A stretch of DNA of 64,000 nucleotides from Streptomyces sp. AC555_RSS877 (GCF_019049245.1 NZ_JAGMUK010000025.1:62001-126000), one strand, 5' to 3'; shown: positions 1-8,972, counted from the stretch's first letter. Notes: generated by a model not told the origin, from the sequence alone. A program made the numbers and translations.

Positions 1-305
1 AGCTGTGCACCGTCCTGGAGGTCACCGACGGCGCGGTCGCCACCTCCGCCCGCTACGAGCGCGGCGACCACATCATCGACGGCCGCACCGGCCGCCCGGC
101 GACCGGTCTGCTCAGCCTGACCGTCGTCGCCCCGACCCTCACCGAGGCGGACTCGGTCGCCACGGCGGCCTTCGCGATGGGCGCCGAGGGCGTCGAGTGG
201 GCCGCCGGGCAGCCCGGGTGCGAGGTGTTGGCCGTGGACGCCGAGCGGCGGGTCCTTCGGACGCCGGGGTTCCCCGTCGCGGGGGAGGACGCGGCGGCCG
301 CATGA
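1..305 (+). CDS. apbE: FAD:protein FMN transferase (ApbE family), C-terminal part
   Basis: The gene enters from the left edge; in frame 3 about 100 codons remain before TGA at 303-305. The stretch HIIDGRTGRPATGL is the hallmark of ApbE enzymes (usually HIIDPxTGRP), followed by a T-x-AD-S/A-VAT-A helix (TEADSVATAAFAMG) that in the family carries metal and FAD contacts. ApbE enzymes move FMN from FAD onto a Thr of target flavoproteins outside the membrane. The N-terminus and any lipoprotein signal lie outside the window. A GC-rich hairpin follows within 100 bp. The family call rests on two motifs in the visible third of the protein. Confidence 0.85.
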   Translation, partial: LCTVLEVTDGAVATSARYERGDHIIDGRTGRPATGLLSLTVVAPTLTEADSVATAAFAMGAEGVEWAAGQPGCEVLAVDAERRVLRTPGFPVAGEDAAAA

Positions 306-364
306 CGCCCGGCCGCGATGCTGGACGGACCGCCGGAACGAAACGACGCCCCACCGCCGGAGCA

Positions 365-385
365 GGCGGGCCCTTCCGGCCCGCC
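365..385 (+). terminator. Hairpin downstream of apbE
   Basis: Perfect 8-bp stem GGCGGGCC/GGCCCGCC (365-372 and 378-385) with a 5-nt loop, 60 bp after the apbE stop. There is no U-tract, which is usual for Streptomyces terminators. Confidence 0.5.
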
Positions 386-515
386 ACCCGGGAGAACCGG
401 CCACTCGTCCGACAAGGGCCCGCAACACACGAGGTCTAGACTCTCCCCGCAACGGCCTGCACGAGCGTGACCGAAAACGGGCAGCTTCTGCCAAACCCGA
501 GGGGTATTCGGCGTT

Positions 516-1682
516 TTGATACGGATAGATTCAGTCACCAAGCGGTACCCGGACGGCACGGTGGCGGTCGACCGGCTCTCGTTGGAGATACCCGACCGCT
601 CGATCACCGTCCTCGTCGGACCCTCGGGCTGCGGGAAGACGACGACCCTGCGCATGATCAACCGGATGGTCGAGCCCAGCGAGGGCACCATCCTCCTCGA
701 CGGCAAGGACATCCTGCAGCAGCCCGTCAACACGCTCCGCCGGTCCATGGGTTACGTCATCCAGAACGCCGGGCTCTTCCAGCACCGCACGATCGTCGAC
801 AACATCGCCACCGTGCCCCGCATGCTCGGCTGGGGCAAGGACAAGGCCCGGGCGCGGGCGCGTGAGCTGATGGAGCGCGTCGGTCTGGACGCCGGGCTCG
901 CCAAGCGGTACCCCTACCAGCTGTCCGGCGGACAGCAGCAGCGCGTCGGTGTGGCCCGGGCGCTCGCCGCCGACCCGCCGGTGCTGCTCATGGACGAGCC
1001 GTTCTCCGCCGTCGACCCCGTCGTCCGCAAAGGGCTTCAGGACGAACTCCTGCGCCTCCAGGAGGAGTTGGGCAAGACCATCGTCTTCGTCACCCACGAC
1101 ATCGACGAGGCCGTCAAGATCGGCACGATGGTCGCCGTGATGCGCACCGGCGGCAAGCTGGCCCAGTTCGCGCCGCCCGCCGAGCTGCTGTCCAGCCCCG
1201 CCGACGCCTTCGTCGAGGACTTCCTCGGCGCGGACCGCGGCATCCGGCGGCTGTCCTTCTTCTCCTCCACAGGACTCGACCTGCTGACCGCGCCGATCGT
1301 CGCGATCGACGCCACCGCCGAGCAGATCGCCGCCCGCAGCGCGGCCGACACCCCCTACCTCCTCGTCACCGACCTGGACGGCAGGCCCCTCGGCTGGAGC
1401 GAGCCGCGGGACCTGACCGCCGGCGCCGTCGAGGCGGCGGAACTCCTGCCGTACGGGCGGCCGTTCGTGGCCGGCAAGGACTCGTTGCGGGCCGCCCTCG
1501 ACTGCGCGGTGCTCTCGCCCACCGGCTGGGCCGTCGCCGTGGACGGCGAGGGCCGGGCAGCCGGAGTCGTCTCCCAGCAGGCCATCGGCGAGGCGATCCG
1601 CGGCGCCCACGCGGAAGGCCGTACGAACGGCGGGAGTTCCGCCGCCTCGACGGTCACCAAGGCCGCACGGATCGCGCCGTGA
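516..1682 (+). CDS. Quaternary-amine (OpuC/ProV-type) ABC transporter ATP-binding protein
   Basis: 388 residues. Walker A GPSGCGKTT (about residues 35-43), the signature LSGGQQQRVGVARAL, Walker B VLLMDEPFSAVDP and the H-loop VTHDIDEA are all intact. A C-terminal extension of about 130 residues after the ATPase core is in the place of the CBS pair found in OpuA/OpuC ATPases and ends with a low-complexity tail. The family energises uptake of glycine betaine, choline, carnitine or proline betaine as osmoprotectants. The start is TTG at 516 (MIRIDSVTKRYPDG), with GAGGGG at 499-504 as ribosome site. Its GTGA overlap with the next permease shows an operon. The binding protein is not adjacent but lies at 7835-8791, beyond a conservon. 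Confidence 0.9.
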   Translation: MIRIDSVTKRYPDGTVAVDRLSLEIPDRSITVLVGPSGCGKTTTLRMINRMVEPSEGTILLDGKDILQQPVNTLRRSMGYVIQNAGLFQHRTIVDNIATVPRMLGWGKDKARARARELMERVGLDAGLAKRYPYQLSGGQQQRVGVARALAADPPVLLMDEPFSAVDPVVRKGLQDELLRLQEELGKTIVFVTHDIDEAVKIGTMVAVMRTGGKLAQFAPPAELLSSPADAFVEDFLGADRGIRRLSFFSSTGLDLLTAPIVAIDATAEQIAARSAADTPYLLVTDLDGRPLGWSEPRDLTAGAVEAAELLPYGRPFVAGKDSLRAALDCAVLSPTGWAVAVDGEGRAAGVVSQQAIGEAIRGAHAEGRTNGGSSAASTVTKAARIAP

Positions 1683-2386
1683 ACGGCTTCTTCGACATCC
1701 CCAGCGACCTCCAGCACAGCTGGCTCGGCCTCGTCGGCCTGCACCTGCGCGAGGCCCTGCTGCCGGTGCTGGCCGGGCTGGTGATCTCGCTGCCGCTCGC
1801 CCAACTGTGCGTGCGCTTCCGCTGGCTGTACCCGCCGGTGCTGTGGATCACGACCGTGCTGTACGCCATCCCCTCGCTCGCCTTCTTCGTGCTCCTCATC
1901 GACTACACCGGACAGACCGAGCTCACGGTGATGATCCCGCTCACCGTCTACAGCCTCGTCGTCCTGGTCCCGTCGATCGTCGACGGCGTCCGCTCGGTGC
2001 CGCAGGAGACCCTGGCCGCCGCGACCGCCATGGGCTTCGGGCCCGTACGCCGCTACATCCAGGTCCAGTTGCCGATCGCGGTGCCCGCGATCACCGCCGG
2101 GCTGCGGGTGGCGACCGTGTCGAGCATCAGTCTCGTCAGCGTCGGTACCCTCATCGGCAACCAGGGCGCCCTCGGTAACCTGCTCAACGACGCCACCATC
2201 TACAACCGGCCCGAACTCGCGGTGAACGCCGTGCTCACCATGGCCGCCCTGGCGATCCTCGCCGACGGCCTCCTGGTGGCCCTGCGCCTCCTGCTGACGC
2301 CGTGGATGCCGCGCCGGGCGCACACGAAACCCAAGGCCGACCGGCCCGACCCGGCCGCCCTCGCCCTGGAGGACGCAGCCCGGTGA
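1679..2386 (+). CDS. OpuC-type quaternary-amine ABC transporter permease 1
   Basis: 235 residues, GTG start overlapping the ATPase stop by 4 bp. It contains five or six hydrophobic helices and the BPD_transp_1 EAA loop (AATAMGFGPVRRYIQVQLPIAVPAITAGLRV), the contact to the ATPase. It ends in a basic/acidic tail (residues about 212-235). Size and gene order (ATPase, permease, permease) match OpuCA-CB-CD. Known for the family: it forms a heterodimeric channel with the second permease. Transport substrate is inferred from family only. Confidence 0.87.
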   Translation: MNGFFDIPSDLQHSWLGLVGLHLREALLPVLAGLVISLPLAQLCVRFRWLYPPVLWITTVLYAIPSLAFFVLLIDYTGQTELTVMIPLTVYSLVVLVPSIVDGVRSVPQETLAAATAMGFGPVRRYIQVQLPIAVPAITAGLRVATVSSISLVSVGTLIGNQGALGNLLNDATIYNRPELAVNAVLTMAALAILADGLLVALRLLLTPWMPRRAHTKPKADRPDPAALALEDAAR

Positions 2387-3051
2387 ATTTGCTCAACTTC
2401 ATCAACGCCTTCTTCAGCGACAGCGCCCACTGGACCGGCTACGACGGTATCCCCACGCGCGTCGGCGAACACATCCAGTACACCCTGGAGGCGCTCGTCC
2501 TCGCCGCCGCGATCGGGCTGCCCGGCGGCCTGATCACCGGTCACTACGGGCGCGGCGGGAACGCCCTCTCCCTGATCGCCACCGCCGGGCGGGCCCTGCC
2601 CACCTTCGGCCTGCTCGTGCTGATGACCCTGCTGCTGGGTTTCGGTCTGGTGAACGTGATGATCCCGCTGGTCGTCCTCGCCGTCCCGCCGATCCTCGTC
2701 ACCACCTACGAGGCGATGCGTTCCGTCGACCCGTCGCCGGTGGACGCCGCCCGGGGCATGGGCATGAGCGAGGCCCAGGTGCTGTTCCAGGTCGAACTGC
2801 CGGCGGCGCTCCCGCTGATCCTCAGCGGCCTGTGCTCCGCCGCCATCCAGATCGTCTCCACGGCCACCATCGCCGCGTACGTCTCGCTCGGCGGCCTCGG
2901 CCGGTACATCGTCGACGGCCTCTACCAGCGCGACTACGAGAAGGTCGTGGGCGGCGCCACGCTGGTGGCCGGGCTGGCACTGGTCACGCTCGCGGTGTTC
3001 TGGGCGGTGTACCGGACCGCGGTGTCGCGCGGGGTACGGCGAAGCGGCTGA
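2383..3051 (+). CDS. OpuC-type quaternary-amine ABC transporter permease 2
   Basis: 222 residues from GTG at 2383 (MNLLNFINAFFSDSAHW), again overlapping the upstream stop as GTGA, so the three genes are translationally coupled. Upstream in-frame starts would run into the first permease and were not used. It shows the EAA loop (DAARGMGMSEAQVLFQVELPAALPLI) and multiple membrane segments. The N-terminal INAFFSDSAHWTG stretch followed by a hydrophobic helix is typical of OpuCD. A strong bidirectional terminator follows directly, which ends the operon before its binding protein. Confidence 0.87.
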   Translation: MNLLNFINAFFSDSAHWTGYDGIPTRVGEHIQYTLEALVLAAAIGLPGGLITGHYGRGGNALSLIATAGRALPTFGLLVLMTLLLGFGLVNVMIPLVVLAVPPILVTTYEAMRSVDPSPVDAARGMGMSEAQVLFQVELPAALPLILSGLCSAAIQIVSTATIAAYVSLGGLGRYIVDGLYQRDYEKVVGGATLVAGLALVTLAVFWAVYRTAVSRGVRRSG

Positions 3052-3070
3052 CCCGGAAGCAGCCGGCCGA

Positions 3071-3105
3071 GGGCCCGGGGCGGTGGTGAGATCCGCCCCG
3101 GGCCC
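3071..3105. terminator. Bidirectional terminator between permease 2 and cvnD
   Basis: Perfect 13-bp stem (3071-3083 and 3093-3105, starting GGGCCCGGGGCGG) with a 9-nt loop, lying exactly between two converging genes. Confidence 0.8.
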
Positions 3106-3114
3106 TGTCACGTG

Positions 3115-3717
3115 TCAGCCCTCGGTGCGCGCCAGGGCCTGTTCCAGTACGACGAGCAGCGCGTCGCGCACCGAGCCGCGCTCGCGGGCGTCGAACACCA
3201 CGACCGGGACGCGGTCGTTGACGTCGAGCGCCCAGCGGACCTCGTCCAGCGTGTGCCCGACCTTGCCGTCGAAGGCGTTGACGGCCACCGCGAACGGGAT
3301 CTGCTTGTGCTCGAAGTAGTCGACGGCCGCGTAGCAGTCGTCGAGGCGGCGGGTGTCCACGATGACGAGCCCGCCGATCGCGCCCTCGACGAGGTCGTCC
3401 CACATGAACCCGAACCGCTCCTGGCCGGGCGTGCCGAACAGGTACAGCTTCAGGGTCGGGTCGATGGTGATGCAGCCGAAGTCCATCGCGACCGTGGTGG
3501 TGGTCTTGCGCGGGGTGTGGCTGAGGTCGTCCACGCCCGCCGCGACCTCGGTGATCGCGGCCTCGGTGGTCAGCGGCGCGATCTCGGAGATCGAGCCGAC
3601 GGCGGTGGTCTTGCCCACCCCGAAGCCGCCCGCGATCACCATCTTGACCGGCAGCGGCGGCCGTACGGCCGGGGCCTGCGCGGCCCCGGGGCGGGTGGCC
3701 GGTTCAGTCGGTGTCAC
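3115..3717 (-). CDS. cvnD: Conservon 1 small GTPase-like ATP/GTP-binding protein CvnD
   Basis: 200 residues from GTG at 3717. The P-loop is GGFGVGKTT, the switch-like segment is FGTPGQERF in place of the Ras DTAGQ, and VNAFDGK stands for NKxD. These are standard CvnD traits (MglA-like GTPases). In Streptomyces, CvnA-D form a membrane-associated complex resembling a eukaryotic G-protein-coupled receptor system. The start is chosen because GAGGGG lies 6 bp upstream and gives a 14-bp overlap with cvnC, identical to the overlap in the second conservon of this window. An ATG at 3756 preceded by GAAGGG is the alternative (213 residues). Last gene of cvnABCD. Confidence 0.9.
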   Translation of the reverse strand: MTPTEPATRPGAAQAPAVRPPLPVKMVIAGGFGVGKTTAVGSISEIAPLTTEAAITEVAAGVDDLSHTPRKTTTTVAMDFGCITIDPTLKLYLFGTPGQERFGFMWDDLVEGAIGGLVIVDTRRLDDCYAAVDYFEHKQIPFAVAVNAFDGKVGHTLDEVRWALDVNDRVPVVVFDARERGSVRDALLVVLEQALARTEG

Positions 3718-4150
3718 GGAGAACCCCTCGGGAGTCGGGGATGGCCCGGAGGCCATCGATAACCCTTCGCAGGACGGATGCGTCGTGGGTGACGCCGGAG
3801 TCGGGCACGTGCACGGTCAGCTGCCCCGCCGCGCGCAGGTCCTCGGAGAGGATGCGGACCACGTTCAGGTGCAGCCGCAGCCGGGCCGCGATCTCCGCGA
3901 TGGACTGCGGGCGGCGGCAGGCGGCGACGATGTCGTGCTGTTCGAAGGAGAGCCGGTCGAGCTCGGCGAGCCCTTCGGCGGTGGCCACCACCTGGGTCTC
4001 GACGGGCATCGTCCGGCCGTTGGCGCTGGGTGCCACCCGGCCGGCGGTGACCAGGAACGGCCGTACGGCGGCGACGGGGCCGCCCGGGTCGGGGCCCGGC
4101 GGCGTGTTCCCGTCCTCGCCGGCACTGCTGGGAGTGCGGCCGTCCGCCAT
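3704..4150 (-). CDS. cvnC: Conservon 1 DUF742 protein CvnC
   Basis: 148 residues. The C-terminal two thirds form the DUF742 winged-helix-like domain (residues about 30-140), with VRPFLVTAGR at its front and the helix PQSIAEIAARLRLHLNVVRIL in the middle. The N-terminus (residues 1-28) is Gly/Pro-rich. The start ATG has GAGGAGG about 10 bp upstream and lies 36 bp after cvnB. Its biochemical role is unsettled; it binds the other conservon proteins. The extended N-terminus compared with the 120-residue copy in conservon 2 is the only oddity. Confidence 0.88.
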   Translation of the reverse strand: MADGRTPSSAGEDGNTPPGPDPGGPVAAVRPFLVTAGRVAPSANGRTMPVETQVVATAEGLAELDRLSFEQHDIVAACRRPQSIAEIAARLRLHLNVVRILSEDLRAAGQLTVHVPDSGVTHDASVLRRVIDGLRAIPDSRGVLRDTD

Positions 4151-4186
4151 GGGTCGTTCTTCCTCCTCGGCCGGGCGGGCGCCCGG

Positions 4187-4663
4187 TCAGCGCTTCGACG
4201 CGGCGCCGACGCTGTTCTTCAGTTCGAGCACCAGCTGGGGACTGAGCGCGCTGCCCGCACGGTTGGCGAACAGCGTCATCTCGTAGGCGATGTTGCCGAG
4301 CTTGGCCTCCTTGTCGGTGACGACGCCGAGGACGGCGCCGCTGCCGACCGCGGAGACCAGCACGTGGCCGCCCTCCAGGTCGATGATGACCTTGTTGAGG
4401 CCGCCCAGGCCGTAGTTGCCGGAGGCGCCGGCGGCCAGGCTGGTGATGCCGGAGACGATCGCCGCGAGGCGCTCGGAGTCGGCATGCTCGCGCAGCTCGG
4501 ACACGGCGATGAGCAGGCCGTCGGAGGACACGGCGATGGCGTCCACGACGCCCGCCGTCTCCGTCGCGAAACGATTCAACAGCCACGTGAAGTCGGCTGC
4601 GGCGGCCTGGAGTTCGGCCGGCGTGGTGCCTCCCGTCGGAGTGTCACCTGTCGACGTGCTCAC
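4187..4663 (-). CDS. cvnB: Conservon 1 roadblock/LC7 protein CvnB
   Basis: 158 residues, ATG start overlapping the cvnA stop as ATGA. After a Thr/Pro-rich leader the roadblock/LC7 domain runs from about residue 20 to 135 (FTWLLNRFATETAGVVDAIA, GNYGLGGLNKVIIDLEGG, GSGAVLGVVTDKEAKLGNIAYEM). In the conservon model CvnB, with CvnD, forms the roadblock/GTPase partner pair analogous to MglB/MglA, coupling the CvnA receptor to output. Confidence 0.92.
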   Translation of the reverse strand: MSTSTGDTPTGGTTPAELQAAAADFTWLLNRFATETAGVVDAIAVSSDGLLIAVSELREHADSERLAAIVSGITSLAAGASGNYGLGGLNKVIIDLEGGHVLVSAVGSGAVLGVVTDKEAKLGNIAYEMTLFANRAGSALSPQLVLELKNSVGAASKR

Positions 4664-7452
4664 TGCTCCGCTCCTTCCGGGGAGTGGTTGTGATGGTGCG
4701 GGGAGTTGGGTGGGGTCGCTGGGTAGGGGGTGGTGGCGGTGTCGTTTCCGCTGTCGCGGTGGGCGCGTTCCACGGCCGCCTCGAACTCCTCGAGCGCGTC
4801 ACGGACGGCGTCCGCGTCGGCGGCCCGGGGCGCGTCCCGGCGGGACGTCTGCTGGTCGGGGTCGGCTCCGAAGGTCGTACGGAGGGTGGCGCCACGGACG
4901 CGGCGTCGCAGCGGGCGGGCGTCGGGACCGTCGTCGGAGACGGGGCCGGTGGCGGGCGTGGGTGTCCCGGCCGGGACCCTCCCCTCGGTGCGGGCCCTCG
5001 GGATGAAGGGGGCATCGGCGGGCTGGGAGTCGTCGGGGGCCTTGCCCTTCGGGCCGGGGACGGCTGACCCGCCGTCGAGGCCAGGGGCGCCTGACGTGCC
5101 GTTGCGCTCCGAGGCCGGCGAGGTGTCCGCCGGGGCGGGGTCGCGCCGGGGCACCCTGCGGGGGAGCGGGGCGGGCTCGCCGTCGACCGGCTCGGTGCCG
5201 TGCGGGGAAGCGGTGCGGGCGGTGTGTACGGGCTGGTCCGCCGTGGAGCCGGCGCCCGTGACCGCTTCGGGCGGGCCCGCGCGACCGGCCGCGCCGGCAG
5301 GCACGGCCGCTGTCGCCGAAAGCCGACCCGAACCCGAGCCAGCCTCCGACTCCGAGCCGGAGCCTGCGGCCGCACCCGCACCCGCACCTGAGGTCGAAAC
5401 CGAGCCCGCCGTCAACTCCGCAGCGGACCCGGAAGCCAACGCGCGCCTCGCGCCCTGCGTCGCACCGCCGGAGGCTCCCGCACCGCCGGAGACACCCGTG
5501 GTGATCGCCATCGGGCTCATCGTCAGCAGCAGGGACGACGGAATGGTCACCTCGGCGGTCACGCCGCCCCCCGGCGTGCGGGACAGGATCACGTCCACCT
5601 CCCAGCGGCGCGCCAGCGTGCCCACCACGAACAGGCCGAGCACCTTCGTGGGGACGAGGTCGAGGCGTTCGCGGCGGATCAGGCGGGCGTTCTCCTCGTC
5701 GAGCCGCTCGGCGCTCATGCCGAGGCCGTGGTCGCAGACGACGACCAGCGCGCCCTCGGCGCTGTCGCGGACGGTCACCTCGACGGGGCTGCCTTCGGGC
5801 GAGAACGACACGGCGTTCTCGACGAGTTCGGCCACCATCAGGGTGAGGTCGCCGATGATGTCGGGCTCCACCATGACCTCGGTCGCGGCGTGCAGATGCA
5901 CCCGCCGGAAGCCCTCGATCTGACCGAGCGCGGCCCGTACGACGTTGGTCAGCGCGAGCGGTCCGGAGTCGAGGACGGTCTCGCGGATACCGGCGAGGAG
6001 CATCAGGCTGTCGGCGTTGCGGCGCAGGCGGACGGCGATGTGGTCGATGCTGTAGAGCCGCTCGAGGAGGGCGGGGTCGGTCTCGCCGCGTTCCACCGCG
6101 TCGATCAGCGCCAGCTGCCGGGTGGTCAGGTTGCTGACGCGGCGGCCGACGTTGCCGAACATCTCGGCGACGTTGCGCCGGCTGAGCACCTGGCGTTCCA
6201 GCAGCGCGGACGCGGTGGTCTGGACGTGGTTGAAGGCGTCGGCGAGGTCGCCGATCTCGTCCTTCGCGGTGACCGGGATCTCGCGCAGCCGGACCGGCCC
6301 GTCGTCCTCGGTGTCCTCGTCGGCGACCCGGGCGAGTTCGCGGCCGGCGACGTCGGCGACCTCGCGGGCGGCACCGGTGAGTGCCTGCACCGGCCGTACC
6401 ACCGAGCGGCGCACCAGCACCGCGAAGGTGATCCACACGGCGAAGAGGAACAGCGCGAGCCCCAGCAGCAGGACCGCGCGCCATGCGGCCTCGCTGGAGG
6501 CGGCGTCGGCACGGTCGGCGATCTGGTCGATGAGGGACGCGGTGATCTTCAGCCGGGTCTCGGACTGCAGCCGGTAGTCGCGATAGGAGCCGAGCGCCTC
6601 GGTGAAGGCCTCGCGGATCTGCGCGGGTGTACCGGCCTGGAGGTTGCCGGGGTCGATCTGCAGCTCGGCGTAGTGCCGGCCGATCGTCGCCTGCGAGGAG
6701 TTGTGCTCGATCCCGCCCAGCTCGTTCGCCTGGGCCTCGGTGGCGAACCGGGCGAAGCGGTCGGCCTGGTGGTTGTACTCGTTCTCGAAGCCGACCGCGC
6801 CGATGAACTCGATCTGGGCGTTGCTGTCACCAGTGCGCGCGGAGAAGACGGCCGTCTCGAAGGCGCTGTGGGCGGCGTCGGCGCGCAGCAGGGAGTCCAG
6901 CAGGTTGCCGGTGAAGGTGCCGGCGAGGGCCGTGTTGTGGTCCAGGCCGAGGCCGTCGATCAGGCCCGTGGAGGCGTTGGTGTAGGCCGGGTCGATGTTG
7001 TCGGCGGGCAGATAGCCCTGCTCGACGGTGTCGCGGAGGCTGGTCAGGCCGTTGATCTCGCGCAGCGCCTGGGCCTCGGTGTCCGGCAGTCGGCCGCCGA
7101 AGGTGTCGCGCACCTTCTCCACCTGGGAGTCGACCGCGGCCTGCGCCTTGCGGTAGTCGGCGTCGGAGGGACGGCCCCCCTCGGGCGCCGCCTCGTGCCG
7201 CACGGACAGCAGGATGGCCTGCTGGTGCTCCAGCTCCACGCGGTCCACCAACTCGGCGACCTGTGTGCTGCTCCGGACCAGTTCGGCCGCGGCGTTCGCG
7301 TTCCGTGCCTGGTCCACCTGGTCGGCGATGAGGTAGGCGAGCAGTGCGGCGACCACGGCCAGCGGCACGCCGACGAGGACGTTGAGCTTGCGGCGGAACG
7401 GCCAGCGGTCGGCGAATCCCCGAACGCCACCCCGGGGCTCGTTCGTGGACAC
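4660..7452 (-). CDS. cvnA: Conservon 1 sensor histidine-kinase-like receptor CvnA with NIT-type extracellular domain
   Basis: 930 residues. There is a membrane helix near residues 24-46 (VLVGVPLAVVAALLAYLI), a long extracytoplasmic helical region of the nitrate/nitrite-sensing (NIT) type, a second helix near 328-350 (LLLGLALFLFAVWITFAVL), then a HAMP linker. The ATPase domain has its N box in VAELVENAVSFSPEG and DHGLGMSAE as G1. No classical H-box is visible, as usual for CvnA. The last 270 residues are Pro/Ala/Gly/Ser-rich and probably disordered. The gene leads cvnABCD and reads away from the binding-protein gene at 7835. It has replaced the expected contiguity of an OpuC operon. Confidence 0.9.
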   Translation of the reverse strand: MSTNEPRGGVRGFADRWPFRRKLNVLVGVPLAVVAALLAYLIADQVDQARNANAAAELVRSSTQVAELVDRVELEHQQAILLSVRHEAAPEGGRPSDADYRKAQAAVDSQVEKVRDTFGGRLPDTEAQALREINGLTSLRDTVEQGYLPADNIDPAYTNASTGLIDGLGLDHNTALAGTFTGNLLDSLLRADAAHSAFETAVFSARTGDSNAQIEFIGAVGFENEYNHQADRFARFATEAQANELGGIEHNSSQATIGRHYAELQIDPGNLQAGTPAQIREAFTEALGSYRDYRLQSETRLKITASLIDQIADRADAASSEAAWRAVLLLGLALFLFAVWITFAVLVRRSVVRPVQALTGAAREVADVAGRELARVADEDTEDDGPVRLREIPVTAKDEIGDLADAFNHVQTTASALLERQVLSRRNVAEMFGNVGRRVSNLTTRQLALIDAVERGETDPALLERLYSIDHIAVRLRRNADSLMLLAGIRETVLDSGPLALTNVVRAALGQIEGFRRVHLHAATEVMVEPDIIGDLTLMVAELVENAVSFSPEGSPVEVTVRDSAEGALVVVCDHGLGMSAERLDEENARLIRRERLDLVPTKVLGLFVVGTLARRWEVDVILSRTPGGGVTAEVTIPSSLLLTMSPMAITTGVSGGAGASGGATQGARRALASGSAAELTAGSVSTSGAGAGAAAGSGSESEAGSGSGRLSATAAVPAGAAGRAGPPEAVTGAGSTADQPVHTARTASPHGTEPVDGEPAPLPRRVPRRDPAPADTSPASERNGTSGAPGLDGGSAVPGPKGKAPDDSQPADAPFIPRARTEGRVPAGTPTPATGPVSDDGPDARPLRRRVRGATLRTTFGADPDQQTSRRDAPRAADADAVRDALEEFEAAVERAHRDSGNDTATTPYPATPPNSPHHHNHSPEGAEQ

Positions 7453-7834
7453 CAGGCCTCCTTCGTGACCGATTGTGATCGCTTGCGGTCCGGTGTGCCA
7501 GAGGCACCCACGTCGGTGTGAACGCCCCGGTCAAGGTGCGGAACAACACCGGTGCGGCCCCCGCACGCCACAGTGAGCGGCGCCAACTTCCGCGAGACTA
7601 CAGCCTCTTGGGACACCGGTTCGTGCCACCCTGAGTCAAGAATCCATTACGACCCGCTCCGCTTCGGCGGGTCCGGTGCCGGCCCGTTCATACCGTGTTC
7701 ACAATGGGCAACGCATTGAAGCCAATTGGTGACCATGCTGCACTTGACTGACCAAGAACCGGCTGGATTGGATCAGCGCAAGAGCTTGCGAGCAACCATC
7801 TCCGAGCATCCATCCAGAGTCCGGAACGGGAATC
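7453..7834. other. Divergent intergenic region, cvnA / OpuC binding-protein gene
   Basis: About 380 bp with no convincing ORF. It holds a 7-bp-stem inverted repeat GACCCGC/GCGGGTC at 7651-7673 and a CCAATTGG palindrome near 7720. A TTGACT hexamer lies at 7744-7749 on the plus strand without a clear -10 partner. It must contain the promoters for both cvnABCD and the binding-protein gene. Confidence 0.5.
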
Positions 7835-8791
7835 GTGACTTCCACCACCGCACACAGCAGGTTCCGCAGGACACACCCCGGCGTGGCCGCCGTCGCGCTC
7901 GCCGCCGCCGCGGCCCTGCTCGCGGGATGCTCCTCCTCCGACGACACGTCGGACCCGCTCGCCGGCGACAAGGCGGACGGCGGCACCGTCGTCGTCGGCT
8001 CCAACAACTTCGCCGAGAGCATCCTGCTCGCCGACATCTACGGCGAGGCGCTGAAGGCCAAGGGCATCAAGGTCACCTACAAGCCCAACATCGGCAGTCG
8101 CGAGACCACCTACGGTCTGCTGAAGAACGGCTCCATCACGGTCCTGCCGGAGTACAACGGCTCGCTCCTGGCCTACCTTGACCCGAAGGCGGAACAGAAG
8201 ACGGCCGAGTCGGTGAACGCGGCCGCGAAGGCCAAGCTCGACTCGAAGCTCACGCTGCTGGACTCGGCACCCGCCGAGGACAAGGACTCCGTCAGCATCA
8301 ACGCGGAGACGGCGAAGAAGTACAACCTGACCGCCCAGTCCACCCTCGCGGACCTCAAGGACATCGCTCCGGAGCTGGTCATCGGAGGCTCGCCCGAGTT
8401 CCAGACCCGGCAGCAGGGTCTGCTCGGCCTGAAGTCCGCGTACGGCCTGGAGTTCAAGTCGTTCAAGGCGCTCGACGCGGGCGGTCCGCTGACCCAGGCG
8501 GCGCTGACGAAGAACACCGTGCAGGCCGCGGACATCTTCACCACGGACCCGACCATCACCAAGGAGAAGTTCGTCGTCCTGCAGGACCCGAAGAACCTCT
8601 TCGGCTTCGCGAACGTGACCCCGCTGGTCTACAAGTCCGGCCTCTCCCAGGAGGGCGTGGCCGCCCTCAACGAGGTCTCGGCCAAGCTGGACACCAAGGC
8701 CCTCCTCGACATGGACACCCAGGTGCAGCTCGAGAGCAAGGACCCGCTCGACGTCGCCAAGGCCTGGCTGAAGTCGGTCGGCCTCAACTGA
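7835..8791 (+). CDS. OpuAC-type quaternary-amine-binding lipoprotein
   Basis: 318 residues, GTG start preceded by GGAACGGG. It has a signal peptide with lipobox LLAGC (Cys32) and a Ser/Asp linker. The OpuAC-type substrate-binding fold follows (VVVGSNNFAESILLADIYGEAL, then KPNIGSRETTYGLLKNGSITVLPEYNGSL), which is the usual opening of betaine/choline/carnitine-binding proteins. It is expected to be anchored outside the membrane and to feed the importer at 516-3051. The gene is transcribed in the same direction but lies 4.8 kb away, with an inverted conservon in between. It ends in a perfect terminator hairpin. Which amine is bound cannot be read with confidence. Confidence 0.88.
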   Translation: MTSTTAHSRFRRTHPGVAAVALAAAAALLAGCSSSDDTSDPLAGDKADGGTVVVGSNNFAESILLADIYGEALKAKGIKVTYKPNIGSRETTYGLLKNGSITVLPEYNGSLLAYLDPKAEQKTAESVNAAAKAKLDSKLTLLDSAPAEDKDSVSINAETAKKYNLTAQSTLADLKDIAPELVIGGSPEFQTRQQGLLGLKSAYGLEFKSFKALDAGGPLTQAALTKNTVQAADIFTTDPTITKEKFVVLQDPKNLFGFANVTPLVYKSGLSQEGVAALNEVSAKLDTKALLDMDTQVQLESKDPLDVAKAWLKSVGLN

Positions 8792-8830
8792 CGCCACCCA
8801 CCCGCGCCCGGACGTGCCGTCCAGGCCGCC

Positions 8831-8861
8831 GCGGGTGCCCTCCGACCCGGAGGGCACCCGC
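8831..8861 (+). terminator. Terminator of the binding-protein gene
   Basis: Perfect 13-bp inverted repeat (GCGGGTGCCCTCC / GGAGGGCACCCGC) with loop GACCC, 40 bp after the stop codon. Confidence 0.8.
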
Positions 8862-8972
8862 GCCGTCCTCGACGGCACGACACGCGGCCTCTGCGCCGAC
8901 GCCGGCCTGGCGGGCGCGGGGCAGTTCGCACTGCAGCGGGCGCGCTGGAGGCGGTCACCGGCGCGCACCTTT

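Noticed and set aside
7744..7749. TTGACT as -35 of the OpuC binding-protein gene
   Set aside because: No -10 hexamer at 16-19 bp, so it is noted but not listed as a promoter.
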